The notes under the pieces were generated by a model, which saw nothing but the letters and a program-made list of their open reading frames with translations, did not search any database and was not told where the DNA came from. This document shows, piece after piece, positions 10,249 through 20,001 of a stretch of 64,000 bases of DNA. The position numbers and the translations under genes are program-made. This DNA is from Shinisaurus crocodilurus (taxonomy: Eukaryota; Chordata; Lepidosauria; Squamata; Shinisauridae), in contig CM037881.1 of assembly GCA_021292165.1 (NCBI GenBank), forward strand, positions 3,162,001 through 3,226,000, given 5' to 3'. Position 1 is the first letter of the stretch. Each line of letters starts with the position of its first letter.

Positions 10249-11787
10249 CTGGGGGGAAAAAAATTAAGAAAATGTATTGACCTGGACTGGATCATACTGT
10301 AAAAATGTAATTAGTTCAAATAATAGATGCCATAATGTTTCATAACTGCAATATAATCAATTCTCTATAAGAAACTTGCCCATAATATAGTAAGGGTGGG
10401 TACAAGTGTGGAAACAGGGCTTTGCCCACATATATCTTGCTCAATAAGGAACCTCTTTAATGGGGTAGCAGAGTGCAGAAAAAGTAACAAATTGTTCACA
10501 TACAGAGCAGGAGAAGGAGAAGGGAAGGGGGAACGGGAGAAGGAATGGAAAGGAAATTGATTTATGGTTACCTGGTCGCATGCTTAACATCTATCACTTT
10601 GCAACCAAACATTCAAGCCACATGGAACCAATATTAGTTTCTACATGTAAATATAAATAATTTTTGTATATATCCAAGTCATATAACCAAACAAAGCATT
10701 TTGGCTTCTTCCAGATTTGGTGGGAAACAGATGCTGCTCTACGTCTTTCTTCCCTTAACTCAAAGGCCTCAACGCAGTGCCGGCTGGCGGGGTAGAGGAC
10801 AGGGCAGCTACGAGGCAGAGGCAGAGCGAGAGCTGGGGTAGCAGGCAGGGTGAATAGCAGGTGTAGCAAAGGATACGCAGAGGCGGCATCTGAACAGCAC
10901 CACAACACAGAACCACTACTTCGAACCCAGAAATCCAACAGAAATCCCTTTCACAGAAAGGCACACTGGGGCTAAAAGGCTAACGTGACCAAGGCGTTTT
11001 GCGGAACAAACAGTGAATACCTTCCTGAAATACTTTCATAACCCACCCCCAGAATCACACACATTAAAGAAATAATGTTGATGGGATCATTCTGATGACA
11101 GAAATCCTGAAGCCCTTCTAGTGGAACTATTATGGGTAAGAATTAGAGCTCTGCAAGGGAACCTGAAGGTCACCTAACCCAACTTCTCAATAGTAAGCCT
11201 AGATTCCTTATCACTCAAACATTCTTAATAACATCACATATATAGCACATTTCAAGCATTCAGAGTACTTCACCAGCATTATCTCATTAATCCAAACAAT
11301 CCTGTTAGGTAAGCCAGTATTGTTATTGCCGTATTGTGGAAAGGGCTCAGATAACAGTAGCTTACCCAAGACAACCCAGTGAGTTTGCAGCCTTTGAAGT
11401 ACGGTGTGGCCAGATGCAAAAGAGGACAAGGTTCCTGCACCTTTGACAGATTTGTACAAGAGGTAGTTTCAGCAGGAATTCCCTCTTCCAACACAGCTAG
11501 TAAAGGTGCAGGAGCCTGTCCTCTGCTTGCGTCTGGCTTTGAAGTGAAAACTCTGCAGCTCACACTCATGATCCACCGTAGGACTGTCCCACGAGATACT
11601 ATAAAGGCACACGCAGCTTGGCAGAGTGCAAAGGTGCACAGTCTGTTGTGGGCCATGTCATGTCAGGTGTGCCGTGAAGCAGGGAAGAGGTTTTACCATG
11701 CAGGAGTGGGATGGGGTGGAGGACCTTAGGTAACCCACATGGCTTAAGCATACAAGCAGAGCAAGCAAGTGCAGAAGCCACCTCCCC
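10249..11787. other. Intron, expected linker exon not found
   Basis: I read the minus strand for the human exon that contains FCMRGLSNFYPDLTKR and did not find it. There is a G/A-rich block at 10505-10560. Nothing else is supported. Confidence 0.6.
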
Positions 11788-11872
11788 CTTTTATTTAATC
11801 AATCAATCAATCCATTTTTATACCGCCCGCCCAATAGCCGAAGCACTCTGGGCTGGTTTACAACTGTTAAAG
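11788..11872 (-). mobile_element. SINE/LINE 3' tail fragment
   Basis: Minus strand: TGTAAACCAGCCCAGAGTGC then TTGGGCGGGCGGTATAAAAATGGATTGATTGATTG. This is the familiar CCCAGAG..GGGCGGTATAAAAAT tail with an ATTG simple-repeat end. Confidence 0.6.
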
Positions 11873-11939
11873 AATGGGAAGAGACCTAGCACGTCCACCA
11901 TTATATGGGAGTCAACTTTTCCCGTTCTTTACAAACTGA

Positions 11940-12085
11940 GGCTTGTCACCTAGTCTTAGGGATCAGAGCCAGTATGCCTTTCAATATCAGTTGCTGGGAA
12001 ACACAAGCAGAATGGTATTATTGCACCTGCTTGTCCTGCTTGTGGGCATCTGTCTGTCCACTGTTGGAACAGAATATTGGACTAT
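11940..12085 (+). mobile_element. LINE 3'-UTR-like dispersed fragment
   Basis: The string GATCAGAGCCAGTATGCCTTT ... CAGTTGCTGGGAAACACAAGCAG ... ATTGGACTATAGATG is the same family as 25469-25620. It looks like the 3' region of a second CR1/L3-type LINE. Confidence 0.55.
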
Positions 12086-12334
12086 AGATGTTCTTATCAG
12101 AAATACGGTAGGTTTAAGAAGCAACTTTCAGTCCACACCAAACCAGTTTGTCGCGATCTTTCGCCACTATGAAGGTATCCGTTATCTGACAAGCACTCAA
12201 TCAAATACCTCTCGTGTAGTTATGTACTTTCTCCAAACTAGTATACACACATGCATTTCAACCCTATTGTAAAAACTGCAGGCAATAAGAGAAAAAGCTA
12301 TTCAAGTTCATCCCAATTACATTTTACCTCCCAC

Positions 12335-12486
12335 CTGCAGTAAACTGCTTGCTTCTGCATGGCGAGTGAGGCTGGTGCTGATACAGATCACTTGATCCAT
12401 AGAGGTCGAAGCTTCCCATGCTCAGCAATGTAGTCTTCTGCATAAAATCCACAACAGCCAGACCACTGCAGTTTCCAAATGCAACT
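12335..12486 (-). CDS. STXBP5L: STXBP5L-like exon K
   Basis: A 152-nt exon with a TTCTCTCAG acceptor. It encodes VAFGNCSGLAVVDFMQKTTL, LSMGSFDLYGSSDLYQHQPH and SKQFTA. This matches the human stretch of 50 codons with one base on each side. I chose the donor GTGGGA at 12333-12334 because it keeps the known phase. A GTAAAA seven bases further on would add GGR but break phase with exon L. Several basic residues of the mammalian RQPRSPRKNKQF motif are replaced (QHQPHSPCRSKQF). Confidence 0.9.
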
Positions 12487-12574
12487 CTGAGAGAAGAAAC
12501 ATTTCTCAAGTCCTTTGATATCTTTTTCAAGCAATGAAAGTGTGGCAAATTTCTCTAAAATGAGGGAACTGGTA

Positions 12575-13140
12575 AACTAAAATGGAAGTTGAAAGAGGGT
12601 GTCAAGAGCATTACATCTCTCTCAAAACCACATTAACAGAAGCTCAGCTAGAATGTATACTGCAGGTCAGGAAAGGCAGTACCAAATCTAAGAGGCCACC
12701 AGCATGGTTAATGAGCAGCGTCAAGGAAGATATTAGAAATAAGAAGGCTTCTTTCAGAAACTAAGTCTTGCTCAAATGAGGAGAACAAAAAGGAACACAA
12801 ACTTGCATGAAGGAACTGCAAGCAGACAATAAGGGATGCCATTAAGTGCTTTGAGGAGCATATTGCTAATAACATCAAGGCCAACAATAAAGACTTCTTT
12901 AAATACATCAGAAGCAAGAAACTGGTTAGGGACCATTGAATCCAACAGAACATTGAAGGAGGATAAGGAGATTTCAGAGAAGCTGAATTAATTATTTTCG
13001 TCTGAATTGATAATTTCAGGAACTGAGTCTGAGGAACGGAGGCAAATAATGGTGACAAGAGATCAAGTTCTAGACCATACTGACAAATTGAAAGCTAATA
13101 AGTCACTGAGTCCAAATGCTATCCATGTGGGACTTCTCTG
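12575..13140 (+). mobile_element. Diverged CR1-type ORF2 fragment
   Basis: The frame at 12582-12764 has LKTTLTEAQLECILQVRKGS, then KRPPAWLMSSVKEDIRNKKA, which matches the linker between endonuclease and RT of CR1 ORF2 (compare 20990-21030 in the intact copy). Later frames carry frameshifts and stops. It is old. Confidence 0.6.
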
Positions 13141-13149
13141 CATGAATTT

Positions 13150-13575
13150 AAAGGAAAGCTTTTATAAATTTATATTCTGATGGCACTTAACTCCTCTGAG
13201 ACTTAAACAGAATTTTTATATTAGAAAGGATAACTGCTGGAGATGCAGTTTACCTAAAGCTAATATATTTCATATATTGTGTTTGTGCCCCAACATAAGA
13301 ATCTTTTGGATTGCTATAAGAAATGAAACAATATATCACACAATATAAACTACCATTAGAGCTAATAGTTATACTGCTCTGTTATGTTGAAGATATTGAA
13401 ATGATAATTCATTTATTAATAGTGGTGTGCATGGCAATAAGTTATAACTGGGGGAAAACAGCCTCCCCCCTTTGGATGAATGGATTTTAAGGGTATATGA
13501 TCAAGCTAACCAACATAGGAAAACAACAAGACAACCAATTACCGGTAATTGGAAAGTAGAGTTATTGGAATAACA
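13150..13575 (+). mobile_element. L1-type LINE ORF2 C-terminal fragment
   Basis: Translation in one frame gives FYKFIFWWHLTPLRLKQNFY, then CWRCSLPKANIFHILCLCPN and PPLDEWILRVYDQANQHRKT, the Cys-rich C-terminal segment of L1 ORF2. It is broken by stops and lacks the 5' part. Confidence 0.7.
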
Positions 13576-13649
13576 GATTTCAGGAAGCTGTACTTACGTA
13601 TTATTAAGTATATTATAAGGAAGATCCTATTGTTTAATCTACAAGTATT

Positions 13650-16340
13650 ATAAGGAAGATCACACTAAAGGGTTCAACCTTTTCCAGATGTGTCCACCCG
13701 GGTTCACAGTGCAGCACCAAACCTAACTTGAGGGGCAGGGTAAAGGAAAAGCTCTGGCCTATAAGGGAACCAGAATGTCTGTACCTGGTGTTGAGATCTC
13801 GACAAGACTGGGATTCTGTTGTTGTACCAACCACCCCATTGCCTAACAGTCGTCTCCCTGCCTGAGGCAATAGAGGTAGTCTCAAGTGCTAGTTTTGGGA
13901 GACTCTGATATTCATACTTAGGCTGCCTTGACAGTGGAGGCTCAGGACTTCATGGCCTCCATGTCAACCATGAGATTGTCCCAGTTAACATCTGGCCCAA
14001 CACATGTGGCAGGATATACCTTAGATTTGGTTTTCTAGCTGGACTAGAGGATAATGATCTGTGGGAGGGGGAGCCAGAAATAACTGAATTAGCATGGACA
14101 GTCCAATATTTGATCAGTTTTGACATTCAGGCTACTTGAAACCTCCACAGGAGTGGACCGAATCTGATGATCCACCCCAGGATGCTGATGAATCCAGAGG
14201 GTTTTCTGAGGTCTCTTGGGGATTTTCCTGCAGGCTTAACCAGCGAACCTGCCAAGGCCTTAGTCTCCATCTGGAATGAGGGGATGGCCTGGGCTCTTGA
14301 TACGATCGCTCCCAATTGTCCTCTACCCAGCCACAGAACCACATCTGCGCCAGGTATTCTGGGTTGTTGAGGGCAATGAAGCAACAGGACTGATGAGTAG
14401 AGCGCAAAAGGCAAAAGACTCATAATGAATACAACTGAACACAGTTAAGAATCCATCTTAAATCTTATTCTGTGGCAGAGATGGCGGCAAAGAGATTGTA
14501 CTTTTCTGCCACCATTGTGTCTGCTCAATGTTATCCAGCAGAGCTCTTTCAGGCAGTGAAGGGCCTTCTTGGAGTTGACCCTGGAAAACAAGAACTTGAG
14601 CCTTCAAAAGTCTGTTGAGATCAGTTTGCTGGACTTTTTGCAGACAAATTGCTTGTATCTTGTGCTGACTTAGATGCCATTGTTTTAACAGAGTCAGAGT
14701 AGGATATGACCAGAGTGCCATTTAGGCATGTCATCATGGATATCTTCTAGCTTGTACAACCTGGGAATGTGGAGAAACTACTTGCAGGATTGTGGCCCAC
14801 TACTTGCTACTGGACCCCTACCCATCCTGGCTCGTGGAATCAGCGAGAGCTGGGCTGAAGTGGTGATTAATGCCTCCTTGAGGGAAGGGGTGGTCCCTGC
14901 TAGCTCAAAGAAAGCAGTGGTGAGGCCACAATTGAAGAAACCTAGCATAGATCCATGGGCTTCTGATAATTACCACCCAGTGTCAAATATGCCATTCTTG
15001 GGCAAGATGTGGGACTATGTGGTGTCTTCTCAACTCCAGGTAGTGTTGGATGATGCTGACTATTTAGATCCATTCCTGTCTGGCTTCTGGTCTGGTTTTG
15101 GGACAGAAACAGCCTTGGTCACCTTAGTATATGACTTACACTAGGGGATGGAGGGAGGGAGTGTGTCTCTCTTGGTTCTCCTGGACCTCTCAGCGGCTTT
15201 TGATACCATCGACCATGATATCCTTCTGCATTATTTATCTGGGTTGGGCACAGGAGGCATGATGTTATGGTAGTTCCAGTCTTTCCTGGATGAAAGGTCT
15301 CAGAAGGTGGTGCTTCTGCCCCACCTCACTGGCCATTGGCCTGTGGTGTGCCTCAAGGTTCCATCTTGTCCCGTGAGCTTTACAATATCTACATGAAACC
15401 GATGGGGAAATCATTCAGACGTTTGGGCTTCTGTGTTACCAATATGATCCTAGGGAAGCTGTTGAACACCTGAACCAGTGCCTGGAGGAGGTTTCGGGCA
15501 TGGATGAGGGAAAACAAGCTGAGACTTAATCCAGATGAGGCAGAAGGGAAATTGACTAATCTGGATAGAGGCTTACATCTGGTCTTAGATGGGGTTGCAC
15601 GCCCCCCAAAGGACCAAGTGCTCAGTTTGGGTGTCCTCCTGGATTTGGCAGGTGGTGGTGGCAGCCAGAAATACTTTTTACCAGCTTAGGCTGGCACGCC
15701 AGTTCCGACCTTATCTGGAGAGGGATGATCTTGCCTCAATTATTCATGCTCTGTTGACATTCAGGCTGAACTACTGTAAAGTGCTGCATGTGGGACTGCC
15801 TTTGAAGATGGTTCAGAAGCTTCAGCCAGTGCAAAATATGGCCATCCATATATTGGTGGGGGCCAGGCAATAGGCTCATGTGAGACCGATACTGTGCCAG
15901 CTACACTGCTTGTCTGTGCATTTATGAGACCAATTTAAAGTGCTGGCTTTAACCTTTAAAGCCTTAAATGATTTGGGCCCAAGCTACTTGAAGGACTGCC
16001 TTCTCCATGCCAGTCTGCCTGCAGTCTTGAGGTCATCAACAGAGGCCCTTCTCACCTGCCCGCCACCAAGGGTGGCTTAGGCTGGTGAGTACAAGGGCCT
16101 TTTCAATGGTGGCCCCACACCTCTGAAACCAACTTCCATCAGTAGTTTGTCAGTCCCCCTTCTTTGCAGGTCTTCAGGAAAGCTCTGGAGACCTACCTGT
16201 TTTCACTGGCCATCCCTTAATCTGGGCCACTTGGCTTTTAATTGGCAGCCTCTGCTTTTACTCTCTCTGTGTTTGATTTCCTGCTTCTGATGTATTTAAA
16301 TGTGATCATCTTTTATTATTGCTACATGTAGCTTGAACAA
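13650..16340 (+). mobile_element. L2-like LINE, degenerate
   Basis: About 2.7 kb. Recognisable pieces in order: YLRFGFLAGLEDN (endonuclease end, about 14015-14050), SLREGVVPASSKKAVVRPQL and NYHPVSNMPFLGKM (RT, 14860-15010), [20 protein letters not shown] (about 15175-15235), QFRPYLERDDLASIIHALLT and NYCKVLHVGLP (15695-15800), then the 3' region (TTTCACTGGCCATCCCTTAATC). Frameshifts and stops separate these blocks, so it is inactive. It lies in the exon J-K intron just upstream of the full-length CR1. Confidence 0.85.
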
Positions 16341-16444
16341 TTTGCTCTTCAAATTCCTTCTAATCCTTGGCATTATGGTATTTTTATTTAATTAGCTTTC
16401 AAGCTTCCAGAAGGGATCTGGCCCTCCTAAACATTGTTTTTGAA

Positions 16445-16698
16445 CTAATATTTATTTATTTATTTATTTATTACATTTATACCCCACCTTTTTTCCTGCA
16501 AGGAACTCAAGTCAGCTTACATAATCCTCCTTCTCCTCTCCATTTTATCCTCACAACAACCCTGTGAGGTAGGTTAGGCTGAGAGAGTCAGTGACTGGCC
16601 CAAAGTCACCCAGTGAGTTTCATGGCCGAGCGGGGACTAGAACCTGGATCTCCTGAGTCCCAGTCCAACACTCTCACCACTACGCCACACTGGCTCTC
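16445..16698 (-). mobile_element. tRNA-derived SINE, near full length
   Basis: Read on the minus strand: GAGAGCCAGTGTGGCGTAGTGG, B-box-like GGTTCTAGTCCCCGC, ACTCACTGGGTGACTTTGGG, CCTACCTCACAGGGTTGTTG, then AAAAAAGGTGGGGTATAAATG and an (AAAT)n end. It is the same family as 35180-35424. Confidence 0.88.
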
Positions 16699-17100
16699 AA
16701 TCCTCATATAATCCTCATATTGTTTGAGAAAATCTTCTTTTAAATTGAAATATGACTTGTTGGATACTAATCTATGGGCCAGAAGAGTTGGTCATTACTA
16801 TCTGCAGTGAATGAATGAAGAAGCCTTTTTTTGATAGCCTATGGCCCTAGCAAAATTATTAGCCACGATGGCCATCTGTAATGAGTAGCTGTTACTGAAA
16901 GAACACCTTAATTGTGTAAGAAATAGTTGAAAATATATACAATACTTATTTGGGACTATAAGTTTGATACCTTTTGCCCAAGTGGGCCCCAAAGGCCTGA
17001 AAGTGACCAGAAAAAATCCATAATGTATTGAAAAAATTTGGAGGAGCATAACTTAAAAAGGTACAGAACACACAGTATAAAATCTATAAGTCTATATCTA

Positions 17101-18826
17101 TGATTGCAGGAAGTGGGGCTGATTGCAGGGCGTGGCCTGGGAGCTCATTCTGTTCCTGACTCCCAGCTGAGCAGGAGCACAACAGGAGAGAGGCTCCAGC
17201 TGTTTTTGGGACTGTTTTTGGGACTGTGAAAAGGCAAGCAGGCTCCCAGAGAGCGAGCGAACAGAGCGAGCGAACAGGGAGAGCAAACAGGAGTTTGGCA
17301 GCGGAGTAGTACAACAACAAGTGCTGCAAGGGAAAGGCGTGGCCTGAGAGCTCATTCTGTTGAGCAGAAGCTCCTGCTGACTGCAACTACCTGGGGCTGA
17401 TTGCAGCTGATTGATTGCAGGAAGTGGGGCTGATTGCAGGGCGTGGCCTGGGAGCTCATTCTGTTCCTGACTCCCAGCTGAGCAGGAGCACAACAGGAGA
17501 GAGGCTCCAGCTGTTTTTGGGACTGTTTTTGGGACTGTGAAAAGGCAAGCAGGCTCCCAGAGAGCGAGCGAACAGAGCAAGCGAACAGGGAGAGCAAACA
17601 GGAGTTTGGCAGCGGAGTAGTACAACAACAAGTGCTGCAAGGGAAAGGCGTGGCCTGAGAGCTCATTCTGTTGAGCAGAAGCTCCTGCTGACTGCAACTA
17701 CCTGGGGCTGATTGCAGCTGATTGATTGCAGGAAGTGGGGCTGATTGCAGGGCGTGGCCTGGGAGCTCATTCTGTTCCTGACTCCCAGCTGAGCAGGAGC
17801 ACAACAGGAGAGAGGCTCCAGCTGTTTTTGGGACTGTTTTTGGGACTGTGAAAAGGCAAGCAGGCTCCCAGAGAGCGAGCGAACAGAGCGAGCGAACAGG
17901 GAGAGCAAACAGGAGTTTGGCAGCGGAGTAGTACAACAACAAGTGCTGCAAGGGAAAGGCGTGGCCTGAGAGCTCATTCTGTTGAGCAGAAGCTCCTGCT
18001 GACTGCAACTACCTGGGGCTGATTGCAGCTGATTGATTGCAGGAAGTGGGGCTGATTGCAGGGCGTGGCCTGGGAGCTCATTCTGTTCCTGACTCCCAGC
18101 TGAGCAGGAGCACAACAGGAGAGAGGCTCCAGCTGTTTTTGGGACTGTTTTTGGGACTGTGAAAAGGCAAGCAGGCTCCCAGAGAGCGAGCGAACAGAGC
18201 GAGCGAACAGGGAGAGCAAACAGGAGTTTGGCAGCGGAGTAGTACAACAACAAGTGCTGCAAGGGAAAGGCGTGGCCTGAGAGCTCATTCTGTTGAGCAG
18301 AAGCTCCTGCTGACTGCAACTACCTGGGGCTGATTGCAGCTGATTGATTGCAGGAAGTGGGGCTGATTGCAGGGCGTGGCCTGGGAGCTCATTCTGTTCC
18401 TGACTCCCAGCTGAGCAGGAGCACAACAGGAGAGAGGCTCCAGCTGTTTTTGGGACTGTTTTTGGGACTGTGAAAAGGCAAGCAGGCTCCCAGAGAGCGA
18501 GCGAACAGAGTGAGCGAACAGAGCGAGCAAACAGGAGTTTGGCAGCGGAGTAGTACAACAACAAGTGCTGCAAGGGAAAGGCGTGGCCTGAGAGCTCATT
18601 CTGTTGAGCAGAAGCTCCTGCTGACTGCAACTACCTGGGGCTGAGTGGGGCTGATTGCAGGGCGTGGCCTGGGAGCTCATTCTGTTCCTGACTCCCAGCT
18701 GAGCAGGAGCACAACAGGAGAGAGGCTCCAGCTGTTTTTGGGACTGTGAAAAGGCAAGCAGGCTCCCAGAGAGCGAGCGAACAGAGCGAGCGAACAGGGA
18801 GAGCAAACAGGAGTTTGGCAGCGGAG
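17101..18826 (+). repeat. CR1 5' tandem monomer array (311-bp unit)
   Basis: The unit starts TGATTGCAGGAAGTGG and recurs at 17101, 17412, 17723, 18034 and 18345, exactly 311 bases apart. A sixth, shorter unit begins near 18650, has only one copy of the internal GACTGTTTTTGGG pair, and runs into the leader. The fifth unit differs slightly (GAGTGAGCGAACAGAGCGAGC). Units carry GGCGTGGCC boxes (GC/CACCC-like, twice per unit) and a short GAGCGAGCGAACA repeat. By analogy with mouse L1 monomers, these may be promoter units; this is an inference. Antisense reading frames across the array are a by-product of its composition. Confidence 0.95.
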
Positions 18827-18934
18827 TTCAGCAGGGGAGGTCAAGGGGGAGGTCCCTAAAAAAAAAAAAACAACAACAACAAAACCCATATATATATATA
18901 TATATATATTCTAGGAAGACAGAAACAGAGCACT
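18827..18934 (+). promoter_or_regulatory. CR1 leader between monomers and ORF1
   Basis: This contains GGGGAGGTCAAGGGGGAGGTCCC, then an A-run with CAACAACAACAA, then an (AT)n tract, TTCTAGG, and the ORF1 start. The GGGACCTCCCC/TTGACCTCCCC version recurs in reverse at 6827-6836 and about 28930-28950, showing that the leader belongs to the element and not to the host. It is the likely 5' UTR. Confidence 0.7.
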
Positions 18935-19963
18935 ATGGAAGGAAAGGACTCAGCAGTGGTGGTGACCTGCAAGGGGTGTGCAATGTTTGTTTTCCTGCCG
19001 GAGATCAACATGGCCTACACGTGCAACAAGTGCAAGCTGGTCACGCTGTTGGAAGAAAAGGTCAGAGGACTGGAGCAGCAAGTGTCAACCCTCAGGAGCA
19101 TAAGAGAAAGCGAGGAGTTCTTAGACAGAACGGTGGATCTACAGCACCAAAGCACAGTACAGGAGCCAGAAGGGCAACGGCAGGATGAGGCGGAGTCGGA
19201 GACTGCAGAGGCAAGGGAAAATAACGCAGGGGGAACTCCCTGGAAAAGGGTGACTGTTAGGAGCAGAAATACTACAAGACACTCTGCGCCTGTGGAAGCA
19301 GTGGAGCTATGGAACCGCTTCCATGTACTTGAGGACGAGAGCAGAGGACAGCCTGCAGAGGACGGATTACCGGGCACCCAACGTGACAGCGAGCAAGAGA
19401 CTGAGGGTCAGTCAAGTGGAGGCAATCAAACCAAGGCCTACAGCAAGAGGAAGAGAAGAGTACTCGTAGTGGGAGACTCCCTCCTGCGGGGGATCGAAGC
19501 CAAAGTATGTCGCGAAGACCCATGGACTCGCCAGGTGTGCTGTCTCCCTGGGGCACGGATTAAGGATGTGACAGAGCAGCTGCCGAGGCTCATGCAGCCC
19601 ACCGACACATACCCCTTTCTTCTCTTCCACGTGGGTACAAATGATACTGCCAAGCGGAGTTACAAAGAAATCACGGCAGACTTTGAAGAGCTGGGAAGGG
19701 AACTCAAGAACTTCGGGGCCCAGATAGTTTTCTCATCCATCCTTCCAGTACTTGGAAGAGGCATAGAAAGGGAAAGAAAAATACTCCGAGTGAATGACTG
19801 GCTACGAAGGTGGAGCCGACGTGAGGGATTTGGATTCTGGGACCACGGGCTACACTTCCTGGAAGATGGACTGCTGGCAAAGGATGGGTTGCACCTCACA
19901 AGGACTGGGAAGAATGTGTTTGGACACAGCATGAGGAACTTAATCAGGAGGGCTTTAAACTGA
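18935..19963 (+). CDS. CR1 ORF1 protein (zinc-binding + SGNH esterase)
   Basis: 342 aa, intact. Residues 12-33 form C-x2-C-x14-C-x2-C, a likely zinc site. Residues 35-60 are a short leucine-rich coiled coil. Residues 75-170 are an acidic/Gln-rich linker. Residues 175-340 are an SGNH/GDSL hydrolase-like domain with GDSLLRG (Ser182), HVGTNDT (Asn236) and KDGLHLT (Asp317, His320), so all catalytic positions are present. Esterase-type ORF1s are known from CR1 elements, where they are thought to bind RNA and membranes or lipids during retrotransposition. The start ATG has G at +4 and a purine-poor upstream context. The fragments at 5968-6351 and 28152-28574 (minus) are relatives. Confidence 0.95.
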   Translation: MEGKDSAVVVTCKGCAMFVFLPEINMAYTCNKCKLVTLLEEKVRGLEQQVSTLRSIRESEEFLDRTVDLQHQSTVQEPEGQRQDEAESETAEARENNAGGTPWKRVTVRSRNTTRHSAPVEAVELWNRFHVLEDESRGQPAEDGLPGTQRDSEQETEGQSSGGNQTKAYSKRKRRVLVVGDSLLRGIEAKVCREDPWTRQVCCLPGARIKDVTEQLPRLMQPTDTYPFLLFHVGTNDTAKRSYKEITADFEELGRELKNFGAQIVFSSILPVLGRGIERERKILRVNDWLRRWSRREGFGFWDHGLHFLEDGLLAKDGLHLTRTGKNVFGHSMRNLIRRALN

Positions 19964-20001
19964 ATCCAACAGGGGAGGGAGACATAAACTCGGGGGTACC
20001 A

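Noticed and set aside
12328..12334. Alternative downstream donor (GTAAAA) for exon K
   Set aside because: It would add seven bases and break the phase with exon L; the upstream GTGGGA keeps the family's phase and length.
17098..18806. Repeated 173-218 aa open frames on the minus strand as a tandem-repeat protein family
   Set aside because: They are the antisense of the CR1 5' monomer array; the frame shifts at each unit, and there is no domain or start context.
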